The notes: generated from the sequence alone by a model not told the origin. DNA of 64,000 nucleotides from Takakia lepidozioides (GCA_030704615.1 CM060731.1:42286001-42350000), one strand, 5' to 3'. Positions 46,203-57,696 are shown, counted from the stretch's first letter. Program-made: numbers and translations.

Positions 46203-49171
46203 TCATCCCACCGTGCGCCCCTCCACATTGATACATGTAAGATCAAAAACTAGCTCGGAATGTACTAAGTCCGTCAAGGAAACAGGTTCATCCCGCACTT
46301 CAGTATTAGAGCCTTGTAGAAGAAGGAGAGCACGTTGCCCACATAAAATCTGATAGATCAAGAATGGACCGTCGATCTTGAGCTTAGATTTGCATGCATG
46401 CTTGCCATGCTGTAATCGAACACACATGGTCTGTCCCACCTGAAACAGGTTAGAATACTTGACACGCTTGTTAAAATTACGGGCCTGAGTTCGCTGAGCC
46501 TTACCAATATTCGTTTTGGCATCATGGATAGACACCGCATGTCGAGCATGAAGATCTTCAACAAATGTATCAAGATCAACCGGATCAGCAACAGTAGAGA
46601 TAAGAGGGGTAGAATGCAAAGGAGAAACACATTTGCGACCATACAACAACTTAAAATGAGTCTTCTTGGTGTTAGCATGCTCGACGGTGCGATAAGCAAA
46701 GAGAATAGGGGGAAGAAAGGTATCCCACTCCCTGGTAAGTGCGCCATTCTTCTCCAACATTCGACAAAGAGTTTGGTTGAAGCGTTCCGTAAGGCCATTG
46801 GTCTGGGGATGGTATGGGGTTGTGGTGGAATGCTTAACACCGAAATTGAAGCAAACCACCGTGAGGAGCTGGTTACAAACCTCCTTGCCCTGATCCGTTA
46901 GTACCTCCCGAGGACACCCATGCCGCATAAGGATCTCATTGAAAAAGAACTGAGCTACAGCATCACTAACCTTGGAACGCAAAAGACCGGACTTCTACCC
47001 ACTAAGTCAAGTAGTCGGTAGCAACACAAAGGTAGCTTCGACCCTTTGATGTGAGTGCGAGGGGTCCTACTAAGTCAATGCCAATACGAGCAAAAGCATG
47101 GGTGACAGGCAAAAGCTGCAACTCATACAAGATCCGGGCCCTAGGGAGAGCAATGTTAGCACGACAACCTTCACACTTAGAGATGAACTTTGTGACGTCC
47201 CGGTGAATGCCCAGCCAATAGTAAACCACTTGGATACGAGCCACGGTTTTCTTGATACCAAGGTGACATGCATACAAGGAACAATGGAAACGCTCCAATA
47301 AAGCATTCAGCTGGCTCCGTGGTGGCACCTCCAAATAGCATGGCACTCCCCCTCTGGTGAGCTCCTTGAAAAGCTTATCACCCATGAAACGGTAAGTAGA
47401 CACATGATAGAGAATTTGTATACCACTCGGAAAGGCCAGCTGGCGAACGCCCTGATTGGCATCGCTGGAGTAGTGCAGCATGTAGCTGATCATCCATGAC
47501 TGCACTGCACATAAGAGGTAGACAATGGGTTTTAGAGAAGGTGGTCTGGAGTGCTTGCACCTATGATCTCCAGCCAGGGATACCTTCACCTCATTTGTTA
47601 CTATTCATGGACAGTCAAATCAGGCCTTGAGGCTCAAGCCAATAGTCACACCGGAGTGCAGCAGCTGAATTACAACATATTCGGGGGCCTAGGAAAGAGA
47701 AGAGTTGAAACACAACAAGGAACTTCCACCAAACTATCCGAATTCTCTCTAAGCAATAAATCCACCACACATACTAACACACGAGTAAATCAACCAAGAT
47801 CATCAAGAAGGCTAGACCAGCCCCAAGCAGCCAATATGCCATTGGAATCCAAGGCAAAGGGGTGCTGATCTGCACAAAGAAGGTTGAGAAGAGGGGCTGC
47901 ATCAGGAGGAGGGGCTGCATCAGCAGCAGCAAGGTCATCCAAGGTAACATAGGCTTGCTGACAGGAGGATCAACCCGTGTAAGCGCATCAGCATTTGTGT
48001 TTTCTTTGCTATTCTTGTAGACATATCCATGTCAAATTCCTGCAGGTACATAGCCCATCTAGCAAGTCTGCCATGAAGTTCATTTGGCTTAACAAGAGCC
48101 TTAAGTGGAAGATGATTAGTCTCTACCACAAACCGGTTGTCATGTAAATATTGCCTGAAATGCTTCACACCAAATACCAGGGCGAGACCCTCCTTATCAG
48201 ATATAGAATAATTTATTTCATGACGATCAAGACGGCGAGATGCATAAGCTATCACATGCTCCTTACCTTCTACAATTTGACATAAGATTGCAGAAATGGC
48301 AACATTTGAGACATCAGTCTGAAGCAAGAAAGATAATTCAAATTTGGGAAACATCAGGATGGGAGCTGAACACAAAGCCTTGTGAAGGGTGTCAAAGGCA
48401 GCTTGCTGGGAGAAGGTCCATTCAAACCTGGCATCCTTGCACAACACTTTGGTTAGAGGGTGAGCAAGCTTGGCAAAAAAAATTATAAAGCGCGTATAAT
48501 AAGAGGCCAGACCAAGGAAGGATTTGATACAATGTTTATCCCTGGGAATAGAATAAACAGACTCAAGCTTGGCAGGATCAGAAATCAAACCATCCTTAGA
48601 GAGGATATGACCAAGAAAATGTAGCTCAGGCATAAACAGCTCACACTTCTTTGGCTTCACTATGAGCCCTATTGTGCGCAATTTGCTGAAAACACGTTGC
48701 AGATCAATCAAGTGAGCATCAAAATTGGCCGAGTACACATTGATATCATCTACATAAATTAAGGCACATTCCCAGCGAAGATTACCCAAGACAATGTCCA
48801 TAAGGCATTGGAATGTGGAGGTGGCATTGCACAAACCAAATGGCATGGTCTCGTAATGGTATCTGCCCATGCGACATACAAATGAGGTCTTTTCCTTGGC
48901 TGCTTCAGTGAGATGAACTTGCCAAAACCTAGATGCAAGATCAAGAGAGGAGAAAATTGTAACACCATGCAATTAATCCAAGGTCTCATTGATCATGGGT
49001 AGTGGGTGGGCATCCTTCTTGGTGATGTCATTCAGTTTTCTGAAGTCAACACAGAAGCGGGTGGTGCCATTTTTCTTACCAACCAGGACAATTGGACTGG
49101 CCCAAGGAGAAACTGAAGGCTTAATCACACCAGCATCTAGCATTTTATGGACTCCCTCTACATGAGAAGGG
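46203..49171 (-). pseudogene. Ty3/Gypsy pol (RT, RNase H, integrase), 5'-truncated and disabled
   Basis: Read from high to low coordinates. The N-terminal RT part is HVEGVHKMLDAGVIKPSVSP, with an in-frame TAA at 48973-48975 where the family has Gln-Leu-His. The RT core is SLDLASRFWQVHL, MPFGLCNA and ALIYVDDINVY. The RNase H-like part is YASRRLDRHEINYS. After a diverged gap (47590-47934) come the H2C2 zinc site (HCSLYACHLG, CEGC) and the integrase catalytic residues: GIDLVGP, LTDQGKEV and LTERFNQ (D, D, E). A TAG at 47002-47004 and a 1-bp insertion in the A-run at 46981-46984 disrupt the integrase. No chromodomain is seen after the integrase. Gag, protease and the 5' LTR are missing; sequence changes to CACTA-type at about 49172-49194. 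No LTR could be identified on the 3' side. Confidence 0.88.
46203..49171 (-). mobile_element. Ty3/Gypsy LTR retrotransposon remnant
   Basis: RT, RNase H, then integrase order on the minus strand defines Ty3/Gypsy. Only pol remains. The 5' end is cut where a CACTA fragment on the opposite strand begins. Confidence 0.85.
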
Positions 49172-49193
49172 TGGACAAAGAGGCCCCTCTAAT

Positions 49194-50508
49194 GTGAAGG
49201 AAGAGGATGATGTGCAGAACAAAGACATGGTTTTGCCCAAAAAATCAAGGAGGGTGAAACTATCGAACACCGAGGTGGAGCAAGCACATGACTTTGTATT
49301 GAAGAACACCCCTTGCATAGTGGAGTGGGAGGCAAGACATGCGGATGAGAATGCACGGTGGTTGGAAGCAAATACAATTTGGAGATGCACGCGTGCGAGG
49401 GAATTGCGAGCCTCACGAGGACGGCGCAGATCTAGGAGCACGGCCCCATCGGGGGCGCGTGATTTGCCCATGGAGATGCAGCCATTGAGACCATTTCACC
49501 ATTAGCTCCGGAGTGGAATTGAGGCTGCGATGGCCGCGGGCGAGGTGGTGCCGCCTTTAGTGCAAGAGCTTGCGAGATGGCCATCTCAATATGCCATTTC
49601 ATTCTCCTCAATTTGGATTCATGGTCGTCATTTTTCGCATCCGTTCTCTTGACATCCGTCGGAAGACCACATTTGACTCCGGTTTGTGTGCAACATATTG
49701 GCAAGACTCCGTGTCAAGCACAAGGGACATTTGACCTGAGAGAAGCAAGCTTGAATATATCGGGGAGCTTGATGCCATTTTGCATCTCGAGTATGATCAC
49801 CATCGCCCTATTCTTTTCAAGGGGAGGTGGTTCCAAACCCACATTGCAGGCCCAAATGCAACCCTCTTGCCTGACGAGTGTGGCTTCATGCGGGTCAACA
49901 CTTCTAGGATCACGCCCTCTACACGCATCTCCAATGAACCATTTGCATGGCCGAAGGACATGGAACAAGTCTTTTTTTCCGAAGCCAAGACTAGATCGGA
50001 CAATTGGAAGGTGGTTGTGCATGCTAGGCCAAGAGGGAGACGCATTTACCATGGTGAGGGATCAAACCGTTGGGGTGGTGATGAGGCTGAAGTGGCCGAA
50101 GCGACCGAGGTGGACGAGGTGGCCGATGCAGATGCGGATGTGGAAAATGATGCTTCGTGGATAGAGGCAATTGAAGACACTGCCTTGAACAATGTTGGAG
50201 GAGATGAAGTGGTTGATGCGAATATTGCGCCGGAGGAGGAGGAGGACGAAGACGAGGATGACAATGAGGAGGATGACGAGGATGACGATGACGATGACGA
50301 TGAGGATGTACAAGAAGAGGAAGATCATATTGTGTCGCCTCCTATTGACCCTCCGGTCGTGCAAGTGCCATATGAATATATGGATGATGATTCGGCTTCT
50401 GATCATGACTCTCTTGAGAGGGGTCAATATAGTGACTTCGATGAGGACAATACACAGGAGTTGGAGCTTGAGGAGGAAGATGATGTCCCTTCCGATGACA
50501 TTATGTAG
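49194..50508 (+). pseudogene. CACTA (En/Spm-like) transposon protein end, DUF4216-like with acidic tail
   Basis: The order matches the C-terminal half of plant CACTA transposase-associated proteins. First comes the linker LSNTEVEQAHDFVLKNTP (49194-49400), corresponding to the AH-x-YVL-N block. Next is ARWPSQYAISFSSIWIHGRHF, a frameshift near 49638, and TTFDSGLCATYW. A TGA stop at 49732-49734 follows, then LEYIGELDAIL, PILFKGRWFQT, and EQVFFSEAKTRSDNWKVVVH of the DUF4216-like domain. The last 242-codon frame (49780-50508) ends in a run of Asp/Glu, typical of these proteins. The catalytic transposase (TNP2-like) part is absent. It sits tail to tail with the Gypsy pol remnant. Confidence 0.72.
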
Positions 50509-50858
50509 TACCCACGTGGCACATTGTTACAAGGCGAACATGACAACTACTTCGGAACCAAATTGACCAACCAAGAGGATGTCTCCCATTATGATGTACA
50601 ACAATTTGCCAATATGACAAGAACGGTTGCAAATTGTAGTATGATGTGTGTGACAGAACTACGGTTGCTTTGAGACCGGGATCGCGTAGAAAGACATTTT
50701 AGATATTCTCATGATGCATTTTGGATACATTTGATTAACCGATTGATGTGAATATTTCTTCTTGATGCTCATCTTTTGCGACTTTGCATTGGTGATCTGA
50801 ACATACTTAAGCACATGTGGACCAAAGATGAGCTTGAACCAAGTTCATTCAATGGGTC
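50509..50858. other. 3' flank of the CACTA fragment
   Basis: No gene. Just before 50859 the sequence GTTCATTCAATGGGTCA matches part of the 120-bp repeat unit, linking this segment with the repeat family at 57-58 kb. Confidence 0.4.
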
Positions 50859-51249
50859 ATTCAAGTGATGAACGCAACTACGTGTCGTACAGACGGAAAA
50901 CCGTGTTTTTTTTTTCGTTCTATTCTCTAGCCATATGCTTAATGACAGCGTGTGCAATGTGCGTGCAAAATTTCGCAGCAAAAAAAAATCATCTGGACCC
51001 AAAACCATATTTTCTTCCTTCATTTGCACTCCAAGATTAAGTTCTCTTCAACTTCATGCACTCTTCATAGAGAGTTTTGTAATAGTGACCCAAGAAAACA
51101 TTTTTTTTTTCTTTTTTTTTTGGTCCAATCTTTTACATGGATGTAGTAGTCCAAAGTTTGAATTCAAAGAACAAAATAGAGCCAAAATAAAATCATTACG
51201 CCCCTCAAATCCGCAATCCTAGATATTCTAAATCATAATACTTATTTAA
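50859..51249 (+). repeat. ~400-bp dispersed repeat, copy R1
   Basis: Begins ATTCAAGTGATGAACGCAAC and ends near AATACTTATTTAAAA. It is nearly identical to 52021-52434 and related, in inverse orientation, to about 58005-58262. It contains poly(T) runs and no coding signal. Confidence 0.9.
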
Positions 51250-52020
51250 AAATCATTAAAATTCTATTTAATCAGAAATGGTTCTATTAGTGACTCCCTG
51301 GGCGTCACTACTACTATCAGCGCCTTCCCTGAGGTTTTTTGTCCATATTTTGGGGGGTGCTAACAGCGCCTTCCTGGGAGTCGCTTCAACTTCATAACAA
51401 TAACCCGACGCTGCTTAACAGCGACCCATGGGGGTTTGCTGTGAGTTTTTTGCAAAATATTTTGTCTACAATGTGTGTGCCCTCACTTCTGGGTCATAAA
51501 GTGGTGCAAAAGGTGGAATTTGGTGTGAACAACTCCCAAGATTCCTACACCCATTTCAGAGAACGAGATTGAGGTATATGTCAGGCCATCCAAATTTTCA
51601 AATACCCATTGTATGTGTATAAAGCAGTTTATTCCTATATTTGTGGTAGCAAGAGCCGACACCTATTGTCCATCAGAAGTCGTCCATTGAACCAATATTG
51701 TATCATTTTAATCTGTCACTATGTTTGGGGTTTGATAGGGATCACACGCAGACAAACTTCAATTCTAATGCACGGTTTGCAGCGTTGGGGAACAGCTTCT
51801 CTGTATACACAATTGCATTTCACTTCTCAGTGCTATGGCAACCCAACCTAGATGGCATGAAGGTGTTATTGCTATTTTCAGGGATTGTTGGGAGGGGGGG
51901 GGAGGGCAGAGATAGCCCTCCACAAATCAGGCATAAAGCTCAAGGTAGGGGTTTCCATTCAGATCATTTAAGGTACCCGTCATTGCATTTAGGGTTGGTG
52001 GGAAGCAAGCAAGCATACTC
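51250..52020. other. 771-bp spacer between the R1 and R2 repeats
   Basis: Contains CACTACTACTATCAGCGCC at about 51307 and related AACAGCG motifs to 51430, reminiscent of a CACTA terminus with subterminal repeats. No gene is recognised. Confidence 0.35.
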
Positions 52021-52434
52021 ATTCAAGTGATGAACGCAACTACGTGTCGTACAGACGGAAAACTGTGTTTTGCCTATACATGATTTTTTTTTTAATTCCA
52101 TTCTCTAGCCATATGCTTAATGACAGTGTGTGCAATGTGCGTGCAAAATTTTGCAGCAAAAAAACATCATCTGGACCCAAAACCATATTTTCTTCCCTCA
52201 TTTGCACTCCAAGATTAAGTTCTCTTCAACTTCATGCACTCTTCATAGAGAGTTCTGAATAGTGACCCAAGAAAATATTTTTTCTTTTTTTTCATTATTT
52301 TTTGGTCCAAACTTTTGCATGGATGTAGTAGTCCAAAGTCTGCATTCAAAGAATAAAATAGAGCCAAAAATAAAATTATTACGCCCCTCAAATCCGCAAT
52401 CCTAGATATTCTAAATCATAATACTTATTTAAAA
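52021..52434 (+). repeat. ~400-bp dispersed repeat, copy R2
   Basis: Direct copy of R1, starting 1,162 bp later. It keeps a segment (TGCCTATACATGA followed by a T-run and AATTCCATT) that is shortened in R1 but shared with the inverted copy at 58 kb. Confidence 0.9.
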
Positions 52435-52458
52435 TCGATCAATAAGGAATTCGGATCC

Positions 52459-52668
52459 TCATTTATCAAACCGAGAGGTCGCAGATTTGCCAACACACAG
52501 TACATTCTTCCTGTTGCGCTTCCGTTTAGACACCGGTTTAGCAATATCTTGTGATTGACTCTCAGGAATGAGCTCAAAATTTGGCGCATCATCAACAACA
52601 ACTTGACGCTTCCTATAACTCCTGGTATCTGCACCAGAACCTCGCGATGCTCTCACACGGCCACGCAT
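52459..52668 (-). CDS. small basic hypothetical ORF
   Basis: About 69 codons from an internal Met (RGRVRASRGSGADTRSYRKR), with a nuclear-localisation-like KRKRNRKN near the end. No family is recognised. It could be an exon of a transposon accessory protein or chance. Confidence 0.2.
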   Translation of the reverse strand: MRGRVRASRGSGADTRSYRKRQVVVDDAPNFELIPESQSQDIAKPVSKRKRNRKNVLCVGKSATSRFDK

Positions 52669-52716
52669 CGAAAAAGCTATACAAGAAAAATGAGGGAAAC
52701 GCAGGTTTAGAAGCAA

Positions 52717-53465
52717 GGAAGTTAGATGGGTAGGTACAAAATCGCAACTGACACGTCATATATTATAGGATATAGACTGTCACTCTCGATGTTTCGAAAA
52801 CCCGGTTATGTTAGGTGACCCGTGGCATCTCGTCAATTACCTAGTCCATAGTTGCATGGCGGATGCCATAACTTCTTTACCCTAACTTATCCATAGAAAC
52901 TAACCTTACAAAAATGTGCCTACCTACCTACTACATCCATATGTCCCTGACTTTACATAAACTTTCAATGTCGCAATTGGCAGATTATTAAAAAAAAAAT
53001 GTGGTTTTTCCACATGGACTCCAAGTTTACCCAAAACAATGGTTTTGACCAAGCTCGAGACTTGTAGGTTCAAGATTTTTCTGCGAATGCCCTGCATATT
53101 CAGATTCCTAGGCACCCACATGGTTTAGGAGTAAAACCTCATCCCCATATTCCAAAAATATGTAGGGGGTCCTTTGTATGTCAAATTGGGGGCTTGGAAT
53201 TACAATCCCACCACGATTGCTAACCTTTTTGTCCCAGGGGTTCCTCAATTTTGAGCTAAACTGAAATTCCTCATGTTATCTTCTGCTATGCAACAACGCT
53301 ACACAAAATTTCTTTGTGGATTATGACAATTTTCCCACCTCAGATATGAAACCAGGTGGGTTTTGTATAGGAGAAGGGTCCCTCTTGAGGCCCTTCTGGG
53401 ATTTGAGGTACCCGTCGCAAGGCCGGTAACCCTTCTCCGGCGTAAAGAACCATGATATTTTGAGT
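52717..53465. other. repeat-rich intergenic DNA, no gene seen
   Basis: No recognisable coding sequence. The region leads into the hairpin and fold-back structures that follow. Confidence 0.35.
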
Positions 53466-53526
53466 ACCTTCCAGCCCCGTAATGTATTTTGCCAGCGTGG
53501 CAAGGACCTTACGGGGGCTGGAAGGT
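53466..53526. repeat. hairpin-forming inverted repeat, 17/18-bp arms
   Basis: ACCTTCCAGCCCCGTAA (53466-53482) pairs with the segment at 53509-53526, leaving one bulged G. The 26-bp loop contains TTGCCAGCGTGGCAA, itself a small inverted repeat. Function unknown. Confidence 0.8.
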
Positions 53527-53758
53527 ATAGTGCAGTGTTGGCTGGGTACCATGTTTTGGGCCCTCTTCCGGTCCCGGTTATGGGGGATTGTTTTTCCATG
53601 AGCGGTGAGCAGACCGGCCTGAGCATGAGCAGAAGAAAATCAGAGGGGTATATTCACATATTTGGCGGAATTACACACTACACCGCCTAATTCCGCGGGG
53701 TGTAAATGGTGAGGGTGTGGGGGTAAATGGGCGTCGAATAGAGTGGAGTCTATGGAAT

Positions 53759-53975
53759 GGAGGTAAGTCGGCGCCGATTTGTGTCATTATCCCAATTTTA
53801 GGGGAAAAGAAAAAAGAAAAGAAAAAGAAAAACCTAAATGGGCGCCGACTTACCTCCCAACCAAATTGGTAAGTCGGCGCCCATTTAGGTTTTTTTTTTT
53901 TTTCTTTTTTTTCTTTTTTTTTCCCCCTAAATTTGGGGTACTTAATACAAATTGGCGCCGACTTACCTCTTCGAG
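53759..53975. mobile_element. fold-back element (~215 bp), long inverted repeat
   Basis: The left arm 53759-53854 and right arm 53868-53972 are inverted copies. Both carry GAGGTAAGTCGGCGCC at the outer end, a CCC-AAATTTAGGGG-like block and an A-rich (or T-rich) run. The innermost 24 bp (53831-53854 and 53868-53891) are perfectly complementary around a 13-bp loop. This is the structure of a fold-back MITE. A further half-copy of the outer arm follows at about 53994-54050. Confidence 0.75.
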
Positions 53976-54540
53976 TGAAAACGACCAGCAAAATCGGGGT
54001 AATTGATACAAATCGGCGTCGACTTAGCTCTTCCTCTGAAAACGGACAGTGATCATTCTAACTTCCTTTGTTGTTTGTTCCGCGGAAATAGAAACATGGC
54101 ATATTACCGCGGGTCCATATTCGCCGCCGACTTCCCATAATTGGACCTTCTGGTTGTCCGCATTGATCCACCATTTTCGTGCAAATAACTGTGGAATGGA
54201 CTCAAAATTGCCTCAAAATTGTGCCATTTCAGACTCTGCTCTGCTCATGCTCATGCTTAGCTATGCTCATCGCTCATGGAGTTTACGGACCCCCGGTTAT
54301 GGCCTACTCTTTGAAAAAAATGAATGGCCGGGGCAGGGTATACCAATTGGTTTGAAAACCATCTCGGATACAGGTTCTCATTAAACACATGAATTTTTTT
54401 TTGTCCGGTTCCCAATCTATCGGTTATACCATCTTAAAAAATGCCGGTTCCATGGTACCGGTTATGGGATTCATCCATTTTAATTTTTATACTTTTTCTA
54501 ACATTTTTGTGTATTTGTGTAATACTACACATGAGTGTTG

Positions 54541-54640
54541 TGGCCTGGTGGTAAGCCACTCATGTCATTGGCCTGTGGGTCTGGGGTTCAAACGTTCAAC
54601 CCCTGTCATTTATCTCTCTGCCTTTCAGTATGAGGCTTGA
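54541..54640 (+). mobile_element. candidate tRNA-derived SINE head
   Basis: A-box-like TGGCCTGGTGG (54541) and B-box-like GGTTCAAACG (54585) are 44 bp apart. No complete cloverleaf is visible. The 3' limit is not determined. Confidence 0.4.
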
Positions 54641-54997
54641 GCCCTGTCATACACTAAGTTTACAACTATTGTTTTAGCCAAATGCCCAATTAATTAATTT
54701 CTTATTTACTTGGACATTCTCAATGTTGTGCACCTAATCTCCCCAACCATTGTAAACATGTTGTCACTAATAATACATAGCATTCTACTTAGGATCCCTC
54801 CATCTGTAATGTTATTTACTACCATCACCAACCCCCACCCTATGTTATCTAGAACCGCCTCTACGCCATCCACTTTTGCTCCGGATCTTGCTCCGGGTAT
54901 AACACCCTTACAATCACGAAGCCTGGTTCTCTAGCCAGTTAGGAAGTTGGGTGACTTTTGCCGGTTCCCTTCCATAGCCGGTTCTTGCTAGGGCTGC

Positions 54998-55087
54998 ACT
55001 TTCCGGTTATAACTGGCAAATAACCGCCGCATATGCCCCCGTACTTTCCGGTTATAACCGGCAAATAACCGCCGGATATGCATGTCA
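54998..55087. repeat. tandem duplication, two 45-bp units
   Basis: ACTTTCCGGTTATAA begins at 54998 and 55043. Each unit contains CCGGTTATAAC and GGCAAATAACCGCCG. The period is a multiple of three, so a minus-strand frame reads GGYLPVITGK twice, but no gene is evident. Confidence 0.85.
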
Positions 55088-55534
55088 AGATGCCATACCC
55101 GACCAACATTGGTATAGTGCAATCTTCTGCCCTATAGACGACATAATGAACTAAGAAAAATATCACGGTTCTTCATGAGTTGCATACCAAATCAGGCACT
55201 TGTTGCCGGAGCAGGCACAACTTTCTGGCATGCTTTTTGGGGGGCCACGTCAAAAACACCCAGCACAAACACCGGGCGCGGGAAGACGATATCCGTCACC
55301 CCTACATGCCACCCTGCATGGCATTCCGCAAGGGCGGACACGTAGCCAGGCGACACATGCCATGCCACCCTGGATGCGGGGTCGGGTGGCATGACATTAT
55401 GCACCGGCCTATATCCGTGTGACCCCCACACGCTGGACGCCGGCAATGGCCGACCTAGTGGGGCTCCCCGCCTGCCACAACGACGCAATGGCGTGAGCGT
55501 TGCGCGTGAGCGCGCGAGCGCCGCTCACGCCAGC

Positions 55535-55641
55535 TGACGTGGCATGAGCCTGCACACACGCTGACGTGGCGTGAGCGTCATGTCAGCATGCTGATGTGGC
55601 GGTAAATGATGACATGGCACTGTCCGTCATCTGCCACGTCA
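55535..55641. promoter_or_regulatory. cluster of TGACGTGGC (ACGT-core, bZIP-type) motifs
   Basis: TGACGTGGC occurs at 55535 and 55562, variants at 55592 (TGATGTGGC) and 55610 (TGACATGGC), and the reverse complement GCCACGTCA at 55633. TGACGTGG is a hybrid C-box/G-box that plant bZIP factors can bind. No adjacent intact gene is seen, so regulatory function is only a possibility. The motifs lie in a GC-rich repetitive stretch. Confidence 0.3.
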
Positions 55642-56095
55642 CCATTAACATGCGCCGCCTATAACCGTGGATGGTCCTATGACCGTGGAATTAATGCAGG
55701 GAATCTTGCCTAAATAGAATCAAGACGAGCATTGAGGCCTACAATTGCAGCATCCAACATTGTGCAATTACAAATGCTTGTTTCACTTTTACAATTACGA
55801 GGACGACAAAATATCCTCACAAAGTGTGCGCCATAAAGGCTGCCACGGGAAGACCTTCCTCCCTCCTCAAATAACAATGAGAGCTAGGATCATCTTCAAA
55901 AGATGATTGTAGTGCATAGCGACAGCAAGACATGTAGACTTCGAACGGTGCAATGACAAATGTGCACTACCTAAAAGTTGTCACTCAGAGCTGACTCCGT
56001 ATAGTTGGAGGCCATATCATTGCACAGCCGACGAATTGATGTGAATTACACATTTCAAATCATGGTCATCCACATACCACATTACATAGTTCATG

Positions 56096-57067
56096 CTACC
56101 CATGTGTTGTATCCCGCTGCAAAAGAGTATCGACCTCGTTGAAACTCATAGTGGCCTGGTGAATGAAGTTGTCACGTTTGGGATCGCAAACCATCATCCT
56201 CAAAAATATGAAATACAAATGTTTGCAGGGTATGAATTTACCTCTCTTGCCCAAACTGGTTGATAGCATATTCACAAAATCAGGACATGTGCAATTGGGG
56301 AAATTGGAAACCGTGATGTCGTAGGTCCTGTCATGAACAGCAGATGTGGAAGTGATGATTGTGAATACCCGACCATATCCTGGATCGGGTACTTCCGTGG
56401 TGCTTCCAACACGAGCTTGGAGCATTCTTGCGGACTCCACTTTGCCACAAAGTGTTCAGCGGTTGGAGGGAAACGCCGAACGAGCTTTCCATCTCGTTTG
56501 GTTGGCCACAAGTCAGGATTTGCCGGGGGGACCCGGGAGGACGCAGAAGTAGTAGCACATGCATGGAGTTGGGGTTGTCTCGCAAGGGAAAAACCTGCCT
56601 CCTCCAGCATTTCAATCTCATGAAAGCTGAGATGTGTTCCCACCTTCACGGGCCAAACAGGGATGATGACGTGGGCTCGGAATTTCCCTCCACCAACAGC
56701 AGGGGGTAGCTGCGTTTGTAATTTCGAGGCTTGGCTCGTCCGGAATCCAACAACATCCAGTAGGGTGACAGTCTTGTAAGAACATTTGGGCAGCTGCATC
56801 AGCCTTGATGCGGTTTATGTAATTGTACCCCCAAGACCCCACTAGCACTCCTTGCCTCCAGGGGTCTTTCATAGTGCTAGATTGATTTGGTGGTGTGGAA
56901 TTTAGAACCTGTGTGGTGATGCGATTGGGGTGGGCCAAAGTCAATTTAGACGAGAAGTGGGCGACTGGGACCTTGGTGGTCGTTAATTGCAACGGTTGAT
57001 AGCCGGTTCGCGTGTAGCAAAGTAGCTGCGCTTTTGAGGTCGCCAGTTGAAGCATCATAGTGGTCAC
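56096..57067 (-). pseudogene. SWIM zinc-finger protein remnant
   Basis: On the minus strand, pieces in different frames make one protein-like sequence. They are MLQLATSKAQLLCYTRTGY through IPDEPSLEI (56618-57067), SFHEIEMLEEAGFSLARQP (56440-56799), and a 114-codon frame (56096-56440) with PDPGYGRVFTIITSTSAV, then CTCPDF...IPCKHLYFIFLRMM. The last is a SWIM zinc site (CxC...CxH), a fold found in E3 ligases and MULE-type transposases. At least two frame changes make it a pseudogene. It resembles the ORF at 63504-64000 around and before the SWIM motif, so the two are members of one family. Confidence 0.65.
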
Positions 57068-57455
57068 TCGTGATGTATGTAGATTAGCCTTCCACTCATG
57101 GTAAGTGGTACCAGAGGTGTGGTGCTCTTGCTTAGAGTTTGTCCCCGGACTTGGCCTGATATGAAGGTGATGGAACGCCGCCTTTTGGAGGCACAGGCTG
57201 GTCTGGGTATTCGTAATGAGCAGCAGACTAAGTAGAATCCGTGTAAAAAGAGAGACACGATGGAAAATGTGTAAACATTATGCTTGAGCTGAGATGGGCA
57301 GAGCGCATATTGCCTGTTGCAGGCGAGTCTTCGAGGATAGGCATGCGTGTAGCTGGGAACCCTAAAAATATAACCATGACTAAAGACATAGCTAGATCAC
57401 GAAGGGGGGAGGCGGAGCTCCGCCTTCCATCACGCGGGAGTGGGGGCAATTATTC

Positions 57456-57696
57456 TTGCCCATCCAAATGATTTTGGTTCACTTTGAGACTTTGCCAATA
57501 TGTTCAATGTACCATCTAAGAGGTCCCAGAGTAATATGAGATAAATCGAAATTCGTTCAATGGCTCAACGGATGGTTGCCCATCCAAATGATTTTGGTTT
57601 GCTTTGAGACTTTGCCAGTATGTTCAATCCATCTAACAGGTCCCAGAGTAATGTGAGATCACACGAAATTCGTTATGGGCCAATGAGGCGTTCACC
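57456..57696 (+). repeat. 120-bp tandem repeat array (two units) with element terminus
   Basis: TTGCCCATCCAAATG starts at 57456 and 57576, exactly 120 bp apart. The second unit has a 4-bp deletion. The array ends in CCAATGAGGCGTTCA, the reverse complement of the start of the insertion in the PPR pseudogene, marking a precise element end. Confidence 0.85.

Noticed and set aside
50046-50566. Open frames rich in Ser or in Met/Arg/Thr overlapping the acidic ORF.
   Set aside because: Frame shadows of the Asp/Glu codon run in the CACTA ORF.
51282-51440. Possible CACTA terminus (CACTACTACTATCAGCGCC) with subterminal AACAGCG repeats.
   Set aside because: Suggestive, but no matching inverted end or 3-bp target duplication could be found, so it is not called as an element boundary.
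54541-54610. Possible tRNA gene.
   Set aside because: Has box-like motifs but no complete acceptor, D, anticodon and T stems; treated as a SINE-like head.
55180-55488. Overlapping open frames on both strands in GC-rich DNA.
   Set aside because: High GC gives few stops; no motif on either strand and repeats nearby.
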